64,000 nucleotides of DNA from Actinomadura syzygii (lineage in GTDB: Bacteria; Actinomycetota; Actinomycetes; Streptosporangiales; Streptosporangiaceae), in contig NZ_VSFF01000009.1 in the NCBI RefSeq assembly GCF_008085905.1, positions 1-64,000 of the forward strand, written 5' to 3'. Shown here one piece after another: positions 23,856-31,862 of the stretch. Each line of letters opens with the position of its first letter. Position 1 is the stretch's first letter. Below the pieces are notes generated by a model. That model searched no databases and was not told the origin of the DNA. It worked only from the letters and a program-made list of their open reading frames with translations. The position numbers and the translations under genes are program-made.

Positions 23856-26099
23856 CTACGCGGGCCGCGTCAGGCGGTGGGCGAGGGCGGTGTGGCGGCG
23901 GCCCGCGCCGGCCGTGCGGACGGCGGCGGCGAGCGCCCGCCGCGACCCCACCAGCACGACCAGCTTCTTCGCCCGCGTGATCCCCGTGTAGAGGAGGTTG
24001 CGGCGCAGCATCATCCAGGCCCCGGTCGTCAGCGGGACGACGACCGCCGGGTACTCGCTGCCCTGCGACCGGTGGATGGTGATGGCGTAGGCGTGGGCCA
24101 GCTCGTCCAGTTCGTCGAAGGCGTAGTCGATGCTCTCGTCCTCGTCGGTCACGACGGTCAGCGACTGCTCCTCCAGGGACACCGACGACACGACGCCGAC
24201 CGTCCCGTTGAACACGCCCGCCTCGCCCTTGTCGTAGTTGTTGCGGAGCTGGGTGACCTTGTCGCCGACGCGGAAGACCCGGCCGCCGTAGCGGCGCTCG
24301 GGACGCGCCTCGTCGTGCGGGGTCAGAGCCTCCTGGAGCAGCGCGTTCAGCGCGCCCGCCCCGGCCGTGCCCCGGTGCATGGGCGCGAGGACCTGGACGT
24401 CGCGGCGCGGGTCGAGGCCGAACTTGCGCGGGATGCGGTTCGCGACGACGTCCACGGTCAGCTCGGCGGCCTCGTCCTGCTCCTCGCACGGGAACAGGAA
24501 GAAGTCGGGGAAGCCGTGGGTCCGCGGATGCTCGCCGGAGTTGACGCGGTGCGCGTTCACGACGATCCCGGACCGCTGCGCCTGCCGGAAGATCCTCGTC
24601 AGCCGGACGCGCGGGATCGGCTCCGCGCCGAGCAGGTCGGCGAGCACCTCGCCCGCGCCGACGGACGGGAGCTGGTCGACGTCCCCGACGAGCAGCAGGT
24701 GCGCGCCGCGCGGGATCGCCTTCACCAGCTTGTTCGCGAGGATCAGGTCGACCATGGAGCTCTCGTCCACCACGACGAGGTCGGCGTCGAGCGGGTGGTC
24801 CTGGTCGAACTTCGGGTCGCCGCCCGGCTGGAGCTGGAGCAGCCGGTGGACGGTCGCCGCCTCGTGCCCGGTCAGCTCGGCGAGCCGCTTGGCGGCCCGC
24901 CCGGTCGGCGCCACCAGGACGATCTTCGCGTGCTTCGCGGCGGCCAGCTCGACCACCGACCGGACGGTGAAGCTCTTGCCGCAGCCCGGCCCGCCGGTCA
25001 GCACCGCGACCTTGGACGTCAGCGCCAGCTTGACGGCCTCCTCCTGCTCGGGCGCGAGCTCCTGCCCGGTGCGCTTCTTGAGCCACGGCAGCGCGCGGCC
25101 CCAGTCGACGTCGGCGAACGCCTTGAGCCGGTCGTCCTTCGCGTTGAGGAGGTCGAGCAGGCCGCGCGCGAGGGACCGCTCCGCGCGGTGGAACGGGACG
25201 AGGTACACGGCCGGGATCGTGGCGGCGTCGTCCCCTTCGCCGGGGATGGGCTCGCGGACGACGCCCTCGTCGCGGGCCAGCTCGTCCAGCGCCGGGACGA
25301 TCAGCTCGCGGGCGACGCCGAGGATCTTCTCCGCCGCCGTGACGAGGTTCGGCTCCGGCAGGAAGCAGTGCCCGTCGTCGGCCGCCTCGGACAGCGTGTA
25401 CTGGAGGCCCGCCTTGATCCGCTCCGGGCTGTCGTGCGGGATGCCGACGGCCTGCGCGATGGTGTCGGCGGTCTTGAACCCGATGCCCCACACGTCCGAC
25501 GCGAGCCGGTACGGCTCCTTGCGGACGGTGTCGATGGACGCGTCCCCGTACTTCTTGTAGATGCGGACGGCCAGGGACGTCGACACCCCGACGCCCTGGA
25601 GGAAGACCATCACCTCCTTGATGGCCTTCTGCTCCTCCCACGCCTCGCCGATGCGCCTCGTCCGCTTGGGGCCGAGGCCGGGGACCTCGACGAGCCGCTC
25701 CGGCTCCTCCTCGATGACCCGCAGGATGTCGGTGCCGAAATGGCCGACCATCCGGTCGGCCATCACCGGGCCGATGCCCTTGATCATGCCGGAGCCGAGG
25801 TAGCGGCGGATGCCCTGGATCGTCGCCGGCAGGACGGTCGTGTACGAGTCGACCTCGAACTGCCGCCCGTACTTCGGGTGCGAGCGCCACCGGCCGACGA
25901 GCCGCAGGCTCTCCCCGACCTGCGCGCCGAGCAGCGCGCCGACGACGGTCAGCAGGTCGCTCCCGGTCTTGGCGGTCGCGACGCGCGCCACGGTGTAGCC
26001 GGTGTCCTCGTTGGCGTACGTGATCCGCTCCAAGACCGCGTCAAGCTCCGCCGGACGCGGCGTGGCGGCGGGCGGCGGGGAGGTCGGCACGATCACCAT
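23856..26099 (-). CDS. recD2: RecD2-type ATP-dependent DNA helicase
   Basis: A 747-residue SF1B helicase of the RecD2/TraA type. The N-terminal OB-like region (ANEDTGYTVARV, RLVGRWRSHPKYGRQFEVDSY) is followed by helix-hairpin-helix motifs (LGSGMIKGIGPVMADRMVGHFG, VPGLGPKRTRRIGEAW). Walker A is VLTGGPGCGKSFT (K375), Walker B is LVVVDESSMVD, motif III is LLVGDVDQLPSVG, and the C-terminal UvrD_C_2 region has AYAITIHRSQGSEYPAVVVPL and LLYTGITRAKKLVVLVG. RecD2 proteins lacking RecB/RecC partners unwind DNA 5' to 3' and serve in repair and fork restart. ATG 26099 is the start nearest the family N-terminus; the frame is open far upstream as an artefact of GC content. It diverges from the M28 peptidase gene. 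Confidence 0.9.
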   Translation of the reverse strand: MVIVPTSPPPAATPRPAELDAVLERITYANEDTGYTVARVATAKTGSDLLTVVGALLGAQVGESLRLVGRWRSHPKYGRQFEVDSYTTVLPATIQGIRRYLGSGMIKGIGPVMADRMVGHFGTDILRVIEEEPERLVEVPGLGPKRTRRIGEAWEEQKAIKEVMVFLQGVGVSTSLAVRIYKKYGDASIDTVRKEPYRLASDVWGIGFKTADTIAQAVGIPHDSPERIKAGLQYTLSEAADDGHCFLPEPNLVTAAEKILGVARELIVPALDELARDEGVVREPIPGEGDDAATIPAVYLVPFHRAERSLARGLLDLLNAKDDRLKAFADVDWGRALPWLKKRTGQELAPEQEEAVKLALTSKVAVLTGGPGCGKSFTVRSVVELAAAKHAKIVLVAPTGRAAKRLAELTGHEAATVHRLLQLQPGGDPKFDQDHPLDADLVVVDESSMVDLILANKLVKAIPRGAHLLLVGDVDQLPSVGAGEVLADLLGAEPIPRVRLTRIFRQAQRSGIVVNAHRVNSGEHPRTHGFPDFFLFPCEEQDEAAELTVDVVANRIPRKFGLDPRRDVQVLAPMHRGTAGAGALNALLQEALTPHDEARPERRYGGRVFRVGDKVTQLRNNYDKGEAGVFNGTVGVVSSVSLEEQSLTVVTDEDESIDYAFDELDELAHAYAITIHRSQGSEYPAVVVPLTTGAWMMLRRNLLYTGITRAKKLVVLVGSRRALAAAVRTAGAGRRHTALAHRLTRPA

Positions 26100-26213
26100 G
26101 ATGTCCGATCGGGCCGACAGGATGGCCGGATCCGGCAGGTGATCTAGATCTTGGGCCGGGCGCGACGTACGTTCCGGGCGCACCCGTACCGAGCGTACCC
26201 GGAGGTATCCCTG

Positions 26214-28340
26214 GTGCTCCGCTCCCGCACCCCGGCCCTGGCGGCGCTGTCCGCCTCGGCCGTGTCCCTCGCCCTCGCCCTGTCCGCGCTGCCCGCCGCC
26301 GCGTCCCCGTCCGGCCCATCGGACGGGAACGATCCAATCCCCGGCTTCACCGACGCCGGAGCGAAATGGCAGCGGCAGTACGAGAAGGCGTTCAGCTCCG
26401 TCCCGTCGCCCGAGGTGGCCCGCGGTCTCGACGCCGAACTGTCGGCCGAGCCGGGGCTCACGACGACGACCGGTGACTGGCGGCGCGTCCAGCGCATCGT
26501 CCGGCATTTCCGGTCGTACGGCCTCAAGCCCGAGATCAAGACCTATTACGTCTACCTGTCGATGCCGAAGCGCGTGCAGGTCGAGATGACCGCGCCGGAA
26601 CGGCTTGCACTGCCGGTCAAGGAGAAGAAGCGGCCCTGGCAGAAGCATTTCGAGGACGTCATTCCCGGGCACAACGGCATGTCGCCGTCCGGGGACGTCC
26701 GGGGCGAGGTCGTGTACGCCAACTACGGCCGCCCGCAGGATTTCGCGCTCCTTGAGGAGAAGGGAATCTCCGTCAAGGGGAAGATCGCGCTGATCCGGTA
26801 CGGCGCGACGTTCCGCGGCATCAAGCCGCGCGAGGCGGCACGGCACGGCGCGAAGGGCGTGCTCATCTACTCCGACCCCGCCGACGACGGATTCACCAAG
26901 GGAAAGGTGTATCCGGAAGGTCCGTGGCGCGCCTCGGACGGCATCCAGCGCGGCAGCATCGCGCAGATCCAGCTCGCGGCGGGCGACCCGCAGACGCCCG
27001 GCTGGCCGTCGGTGAAGGGCGCGCGCCGCATTCCGGCGTCGAAGGCCCCGATGACGAAGGGCCTCATTCCGACGACGCCGATCTCCTACGGCGCGGCCGA
27101 ACCGCTGCTGCGCGCGCTGAAAGGCGCGGAAGTGCCGAAGGAATGGCAGGGCGGCCTGCCGTTCGCGTACCGGTTCGGGCCGGGCGGGACGAAGGTCCAC
27201 GTGAATCTGGAGAACAAGTTCGAGGTGCGTCCGCTGTGGGACGTGACCGTCCGCATTCCCGGCAGCGAGCACCCCGAGCAGGAGGTCGTCCTCGGCGGGC
27301 ACCACGACTCGTGGGCGTACGGCAGCAGCGACAACCTGTCCGGCGCGGAGAACGTGCTCCAGATCGGACGCGGCCTGGGCGCGCTCCTCAAGAAGGGGTG
27401 GCGGCCGAAGCGCACCATCGTCCTCGCGACCTGGGACGGTGAGGAGTACGGCCTGTTCGGCTCCACCGAGTACGCCGAGCAGCAGGCCGGACGGCTCCGC
27501 AACGCGGTCGCCTACGTGAACATGGACGGCGCCGGGGGCTGGAACTTCGGCCCGGCGACGACGCCCGCGCTCGACCAGTCCGTCATCGACGCGACCAAGG
27601 AGGTGCGCTGGCCCGGCACGGACGGCACCCTCTACGACGCGTGGAAGGCGCAGAACAACGGCAAGACGCCGATCGGGCGCATCGGCGGCGGCTCCGACTT
27701 CCAGGCGTTCTTCCAGCGGTACGGCGTGCCCGCCCTCGACCTGAGCGCGTCCTCGACGGGAAGCTCCGGCCAGTACCACTGCTCCTGCGACGACTTCTAC
27801 TGGATGTCGCACTTCGGCGACCCGACCTGGGAGTACCACGCGGCGATGTCGCGGCTGGTCGGCATCACGACGCTGCGGCTGGCCAACGCCGACGTGGTCC
27901 AGCTCGGGTACCGGCCCTACGCGGAGGAGACGGCGAAGTACCTCGCCGACTTCACCGACGAGCAGCGCAAGCGGCTCGGCTCGGTCGTCGTGGACGTGTC
28001 CCGCAGCGTCGCGCAGGCGAAGAAGTGGGAGGACGCAGCGCAGGCGCTCCAGGCACGCGCGGACGAGGCGCTCCGCAAGGGCGACACGGCCGCGTTCCGC
28101 ACGTTGAACGCCAAGCTGATGCAGGCCGAGCGTGACCTGCTGACCGAAGCGGGCCTGCCAGGACGCCCCTGGTACAAGCACCAGATCTACGCGCCCGGCA
28201 TCGACACCGGCTACGCGACCCAGCGGCTGCCCGCCCTGTACGACGCGCTGTTCGTCGACAAGGACGTCCCGACCGCGAAGAAGTACGAGGGGCTGCTCTA
28301 CGAGAGCCTGCGCGCGGCCACCCGCACGCTCGGCTCCTAG
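26214..28340 (+). CDS. Secreted M28 family metallopeptidase (glutamate carboxypeptidase II-like)
   Basis: A 708-residue exported zinc peptidase. The signal peptide is LAALSASAVSLALALSALPAAASP. Residues about 130-300 contain a PA-type insert (GEVVYANYGRPQDFALLEEKGISVKGKIALIRYG, AARHGAKGVLIYSDPADDG). The catalytic domain shows the dizinc ligands: VVLGGHHDSWAYGSSDNLSGAENVL (His and Asp), TWDGEEYGLFGSTEY (catalytic Glu and ligand Glu), YVNMDGAGG (Asp) and QYHCSCDDFYWMSHFGD (final His region). The C-terminal helical dimerisation domain is present. The whole architecture equals that of glutamate carboxypeptidase II. GTG 26214 is preferred, as GGAGG lies eight bases upstream. It ends tail to tail with mtnA over a CTAG overlap. 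Confidence 0.9.
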   Translation: MLRSRTPALAALSASAVSLALALSALPAAASPSGPSDGNDPIPGFTDAGAKWQRQYEKAFSSVPSPEVARGLDAELSAEPGLTTTTGDWRRVQRIVRHFRSYGLKPEIKTYYVYLSMPKRVQVEMTAPERLALPVKEKKRPWQKHFEDVIPGHNGMSPSGDVRGEVVYANYGRPQDFALLEEKGISVKGKIALIRYGATFRGIKPREAARHGAKGVLIYSDPADDGFTKGKVYPEGPWRASDGIQRGSIAQIQLAAGDPQTPGWPSVKGARRIPASKAPMTKGLIPTTPISYGAAEPLLRALKGAEVPKEWQGGLPFAYRFGPGGTKVHVNLENKFEVRPLWDVTVRIPGSEHPEQEVVLGGHHDSWAYGSSDNLSGAENVLQIGRGLGALLKKGWRPKRTIVLATWDGEEYGLFGSTEYAEQQAGRLRNAVAYVNMDGAGGWNFGPATTPALDQSVIDATKEVRWPGTDGTLYDAWKAQNNGKTPIGRIGGGSDFQAFFQRYGVPALDLSASSTGSSGQYHCSCDDFYWMSHFGDPTWEYHAAMSRLVGITTLRLANADVVQLGYRPYAEETAKYLADFTDEQRKRLGSVVVDVSRSVAQAKKWEDAAQALQARADEALRKGDTAAFRTLNAKLMQAERDLLTEAGLPGRPWYKHQIYAPGIDTGYATQRLPALYDALFVDKDVPTAKKYEGLLYESLRAATRTLGS

Positions 28341-29374
28341 GCTCCGCTCCTGACGTGACCGGGGGTGTCACCCGACGACACCTCCAGCACGCCCGTCTCG
28401 GTGACCAGCGCGGTCACGAGGCGGGCGGGCGTCACGTCGAACGCGGGGTTGAAGGCCTCCACCCCGTCCGGGACGGTCGGCGCTCCGTTCCAGGCGAGGA
28501 TCTCCTCGGCGGGGCGCTGCTCGATCGGCACGCCCGTCCCGTCCGGGAGGGCCAGGTCGACGGTGCTCCACGGCGCGGCGACGACGAACGGGATCCCGGC
28601 GGCCCGGCAGGCGAGCGCCACCCCGAGTGAGCCGATCTTGTTGGCGGTGTCGCCGTTGGCGGCGACGCGGTCCGCGCCGATGACCGCGACGTCGACGAGG
28701 CCGCGCAGGATCGTGCTCGGGGCCGCCGCGTCCGCCTGGACGACGCACGGGATCCCGGCCTGGCGCAGCTCCCACGCGGTGAGCCGGGAGCCCTGGAGCA
28801 GGGGGCGCGTCTCGTCGGCGTAGACGGTCTCGACGCGGCCCCGCCCGTGCAGCTCCCGGACGACGCCGAGCGCCGTCCCCCATCCGGCCGTGGCGAGGGC
28901 CCCGGCGTTGCAGTGCGTGAGGACGCGCAGCGGCCGGTCGCCGCCGGTCCGGCCGAGGATCCAGTCGGCGCCGAGGACGCCGATGGCCCGGTTGCCGCGC
29001 ACGTCCTCGTCCAGGACGGCCTGGGCCTCCACCGCGACCGCGTCCGCGCCCTTCGCGGCGAACGGCAGGACGCGGTCGACCCCGGCGGCGAGGTTCACCG
29101 CCGTCGGGCGGGCCGTCCGGACGCGGGCGATCGCGGCGTCGCGGCGGGCGTCGTCCCAGCCCTCCCGGGCGGCCTGCCGGACGGCGAGCGCGACGCCGAA
29201 CGCGCCCGCCACGCCGAGCGCGGGCGCGCCGCGGACGGCCAGCCGGCGGATCGCGTCGACGAGCGCGTCCACGTCCCGGACGGTCAGGTACTCCACCCGG
29301 CCCGGCAGGACGGTCTGGTCGAGCAGGCGGAGCCCGTCGCCGGTCCACTCGATGGTCCGCACATCGGTCGTCAT
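28337..29374 (-). CDS. mtnA: S-methyl-5-thioribose-1-phosphate isomerase
   Basis: A 345-residue isomerase of the methionine salvage pathway, converting methylthioribose-1-phosphate to methylthioribulose-1-phosphate in the cytoplasm. It belongs to the eIF2B-like fold: RGAPALGVAGAFGVALAVR, THCNAGALATAGWGTALGVV, VYADETRPLLQGSRLTAWEL, the catalytic Cys in GIPCVVQADAAAP and Asp in GADRVAANGDTANKIG. The start is uncertain. ATG 29374 has GGAGG only one base away; ATG 29383 and GTG 29362 (VRTIEWTG, closest to the family N-terminus) are alternatives. No other methionine-salvage gene is nearby. A 14-bp inverted repeat lies 36 bp upstream. Confidence 0.92.
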   Translation of the reverse strand: MTTDVRTIEWTGDGLRLLDQTVLPGRVEYLTVRDVDALVDAIRRLAVRGAPALGVAGAFGVALAVRQAAREGWDDARRDAAIARVRTARPTAVNLAAGVDRVLPFAAKGADAVAVEAQAVLDEDVRGNRAIGVLGADWILGRTGGDRPLRVLTHCNAGALATAGWGTALGVVRELHGRGRVETVYADETRPLLQGSRLTAWELRQAGIPCVVQADAAAPSTILRGLVDVAVIGADRVAANGDTANKIGSLGVALACRAAGIPFVVAAPWSTVDLALPDGTGVPIEQRPAEEILAWNGAPTVPDGVEAFNPAFDVTPARLVTALVTETGVLEVSSGDTPGHVRSGA

Positions 29375-29409
29375 ACCTCCCATGATGCCCGGCGGAATGC
29401 CTGGCAAGT

Positions 29410-29440
29410 CCGGAAAGCCCGATGCCATCGGGCTTTCCGG
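29410..29440. repeat. 14-bp perfect inverted repeat between mtnA and imuA'
   Basis: CCGGAAAGCCCGAT (29410-29423) and ATCGGGCTTTCCGG (29427-29440) are perfectly complementary with a 3-nt loop. On the minus strand it would sit in the mtnA leader; it lies upstream of the imuA' promoter. It may be a terminator/insulator or an attenuator. Confidence 0.7.
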
Positions 29441-29473
29441 CGGCTCACACTCCGCTGCGTGACCTGCGAGAAC

Positions 29474-29502
29474 TTGACAACAGTCGAACCTGTGTTCGAG
29501 AT
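29474..29502 (+). promoter_or_regulatory. SOS promoter with perfect LexA box
   Basis: TTGACA (29474-29479) is a consensus -35. TCGAACctgtGTTCGA (29484-29499) is a perfect palindromic actinobacterial SOS box placed between it and the -10 region (CGAGAT, 29497-29502, weak). LexA bound here would block the cassette until DNA damage. Confidence 0.9.
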
Positions 29503-29535
29503 TGTGCGGTGGGGCGTGAGAGGGGAGGGACGACC

Positions 29536-30327
29536 GTGCCGGAGGCCGCGCCGCGGGACCTGGCGGCCGCGCTCGTCGCGGCCCCGAGCACCGCGACGGT
29601 GCCGGTGCTGCCCGCGCTGCGGACCGTCGTCCCCGGCGGCGGGCTGCGGCCCGGCTCGGTCGTCGGGCTCGGCGGGCCGGGCGCGGCGTCGCTCGGCCTG
29701 GCGCTCGTCGCGGGCGTGTCCCGGCACGGCGGCGAGGACGGCGAGGGCGGCTGGTGCGGGGTGGTCGGCGTCCCCGGGTTCGGCGTCGCCGCCGCCGCCG
29801 GGATGGGCGCGGAGCCCGAGCGGCTCCTGCTCGTCGACGAGCCGGGCGACCGCTGGCCCGACGTGGTCGCCGCGCTCTGCGAGGCCGTCGAGCTGGTCCT
29901 GCTGTGCCCGCCGGAGCGGCCGGGGGCGGCGGCCGTGCGGCGGCTGTCGGCGCTCGCCCGCAGGCACGGCTGCGTCCTCACGCTGACCGGCGCGTTCGCC
30001 CGCGAGTGGCCCGGCGTCCGGCTCCGCCTGCACGTGGCGGACGCCGCCTGGGACGGCCTCGCCGCCGGGCACGGGCGGCTCACCGGCCGCCGCGTCCAGG
30101 TCGTCGCCGAGGGCCGGGACGCGCCGGGCGCCGGGCGGCGCGCCGCGCTGTGGCTGCCCGCGCCCGACGGCACGGTCCGGCCGGACGAGGCCGTCCGGCC
30201 GCCGCTGGAGCTGGTGCCCGGCGCGGTCGCGGACGGCGCGCCCGTCCACCCGCCGAGAGGGCCGCGTCCCGTGCGGGCGGCGGTCGGCGAACGGATCGGC
30301 GACCGGATCGAGGAGGGGATCGCGTGA
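29536..30327 (+). CDS. imuA': ImuA'-like RecA-fold accessory protein
   Basis: A 263-residue protein directly upstream of imuB and dnaE2, in the position of mycobacterial imuA'. The sequence has a RecA-like layout: LPALRTVVPGGGLRPGSVVGLGGPGAASLGLALVAGVS, where the P-loop is degenerate (no GKT), then LLVDEPGDRWPDVVAALCEAVELVLLCPP and ARRHGCVLTLTGAFAREWPGVRLRLHV. It probably recruits or activates the mutasome rather than hydrolysing ATP. I chose GTG 29536 because GGGAGGG is eight bases upstream; the frame extends further but through the promoter. Its stop overlaps the imuB start (GTGA). Control by LexA is strongly indicated by the SOS box 37-52 bp upstream. Confidence 0.82.
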   Translation: MPEAAPRDLAAALVAAPSTATVPVLPALRTVVPGGGLRPGSVVGLGGPGAASLGLALVAGVSRHGGEDGEGGWCGVVGVPGFGVAAAAGMGAEPERLLLVDEPGDRWPDVVAALCEAVELVLLCPPERPGAAAVRRLSALARRHGCVLTLTGAFAREWPGVRLRLHVADAAWDGLAAGHGRLTGRRVQVVAEGRDAPGAGRRAALWLPAPDGTVRPDEAVRPPLELVPGAVADGAPVHPPRGPRPVRAAVGERIGDRIEEGIA

Positions 30328-31835
30328 CGCGCGTCCTCGTGGCGTGGTGCCCCGACTGGCCCGCGACGGCGGTCGGGATCGACGCCGCGACGCCCGGCGC
30401 GGCGGTCGTACAAGGGCAGGTCGCGGCGTGCACGGCGGCGGCGCGGGCGGCGGGCGTGCGGCGCGGGCAGCGGCTCCGCGACGCGCAGCGCCGCTGCCCC
30501 GGGCTGGTGGTGCGCGAGCGCGACGCCGACGCGGAGGGACGGCTGTTCGAGCCCGTCGCCGAGGCCGTCGCGGCGCTGACGCCCCGGGTCGAGGTGGTGC
30601 GGCCGGGGCTGTGCGCGCTCGCGGCGCGCGGCCCGGCCCGGTTCTACGGCGGCGAGGAGGCGCTGCGCGTCCTCGTCCAGGACACGGTGGTCGAGGCCGG
30701 GCACGACTGCGGCACCGGCGTCGCGGACGGCCTGTTCGCCGCCGAGCTGGCGGCGCGGGCCGGGGACGGCGGCGGCGTCGTCCCGGCGGGCGGCGCGGCG
30801 GCGTTCCTCGCCCGGTACCCGCTGTCGGTGCTGGACCGCCCGGAGCTCGCCGACCTGCTGCGCAGGCTCGGGATCAAGACGCTCGGCGACTTCGCGGCGC
30901 TGCCGTCCGGGCACGTCGCGGGCCGGTTCGGGGCGGACGGCGCGCTCGCCCACCGGCTGGCGCGCGGCGAGGAGCCGCGCCCGCTCGCGCCCGCCCGCGC
31001 GGCCGCCGACCTGTCGGTCCGCTCCGGGTTCGAGCCGCCCGCCGAGCGGGCCGAGCAGGTCGTGTTCGCCGCGAAGCGGCTGGCGGGCGAGCTGCACGAG
31101 GGGCTGGCGGCGGGCGGGCTGGCGTGCGTCCGGCTGGAGGCGGCGGTGGGCTTCGCGGACGGCCGCGTCCTGCGGCGGCTGTGGCGTCACGACGGGCTGT
31201 CCGCGCTGGCGGTGGCGGAGCGGGTGCGCTGGCAGCTCTCGGCCCATCAGCCCGCCGACGCCGAGGCCGTGTGGGGCGGCGTGACGTGGCTGGAGCTGGC
31301 GCCCGACCAGCTCGTCCCGGACGAGGGGCGGCAGGAGGGGCTGTGGGGCCGCACGTCCGTCACCGACCGGATCGCGCGGGCCGCCGACCGGATCCAGGCG
31401 CTGCTCGGCCACCACGGGGTCACCCGCCCGGTGCTGGTCGGCGGGCGCGGGCCGGGCGAGCGGGTCGTCCGGGTGCCGGTCGGCGACCTCGCCCCCGGCG
31501 GCCTGCCGGAGGGGCCCTGGCCGGGACGGATCACCGGCCCCGCGCCCGCCGTCGTCCCGCCGGTGCCGCCGGACGTGGAGCTGGCCGACGCCTCCGGCGC
31601 GGCGGTGGTGGTGTCGGCGCGGTGCGAGGTGTCCGCGCCGCCCGCGACGCTGGCGTTCCGCGGCCGCCCGGCCGCGGTCACCGGGTGGACGGGGCCGTGG
31701 CCCGCCGACGAGCGCTGGTGGGACGCCGACCGCGCGCGCCGCCGCGCCCGCTTCCAGGTCACCACCGACGACGGCGCCGCCTACCTGCTCGCCGTCGAGG
31801 GCGGGCGCTGGCACATCGAGGCCGTCTATGACTAG
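30324..31835 (+). CDS. imuB: Y-family polymerase-like protein ImuB
   Basis: A 503-residue protein with a Y-family polymerase fold. The usual N-terminal metal-binding motif is replaced by VLVAWCPDWPATAVGIDA, and the later catalytic acidic pair is absent from the equivalent GLCALAARGPARFYGGEEAL segment, as in the non-catalytic ImuB proteins. A helix-hairpin-helix-like part (LADLLRRLGIKTLGDFAALPSGHVAGRFG) and the little-finger region follow. A QEGLWG segment (about residue 337) may be its clamp-binding motif. ImuB links the beta clamp with DnaE2 during translesion synthesis. It overlaps imuA' by four bases and has AGGAGGGG upstream of GTG 30324. Confidence 0.88.
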   Translation: MTRVLVAWCPDWPATAVGIDAATPGAAVVQGQVAACTAAARAAGVRRGQRLRDAQRRCPGLVVRERDADAEGRLFEPVAEAVAALTPRVEVVRPGLCALAARGPARFYGGEEALRVLVQDTVVEAGHDCGTGVADGLFAAELAARAGDGGGVVPAGGAAAFLARYPLSVLDRPELADLLRRLGIKTLGDFAALPSGHVAGRFGADGALAHRLARGEEPRPLAPARAAADLSVRSGFEPPAERAEQVVFAAKRLAGELHEGLAAGGLACVRLEAAVGFADGRVLRRLWRHDGLSALAVAERVRWQLSAHQPADAEAVWGGVTWLELAPDQLVPDEGRQEGLWGRTSVTDRIARAADRIQALLGHHGVTRPVLVGGRGPGERVVRVPVGDLAPGGLPEGPWPGRITGPAPAVVPPVPPDVELADASGAAVVVSARCEVSAPPATLAFRGRPAAVTGWTGPWPADERWWDADRARRRARFQVTTDDGAAYLLAVEGGRWHIEAVYD

Positions 31836-31862
31836 GGCCATGACCAGGGCTGGGGGCCGTCC

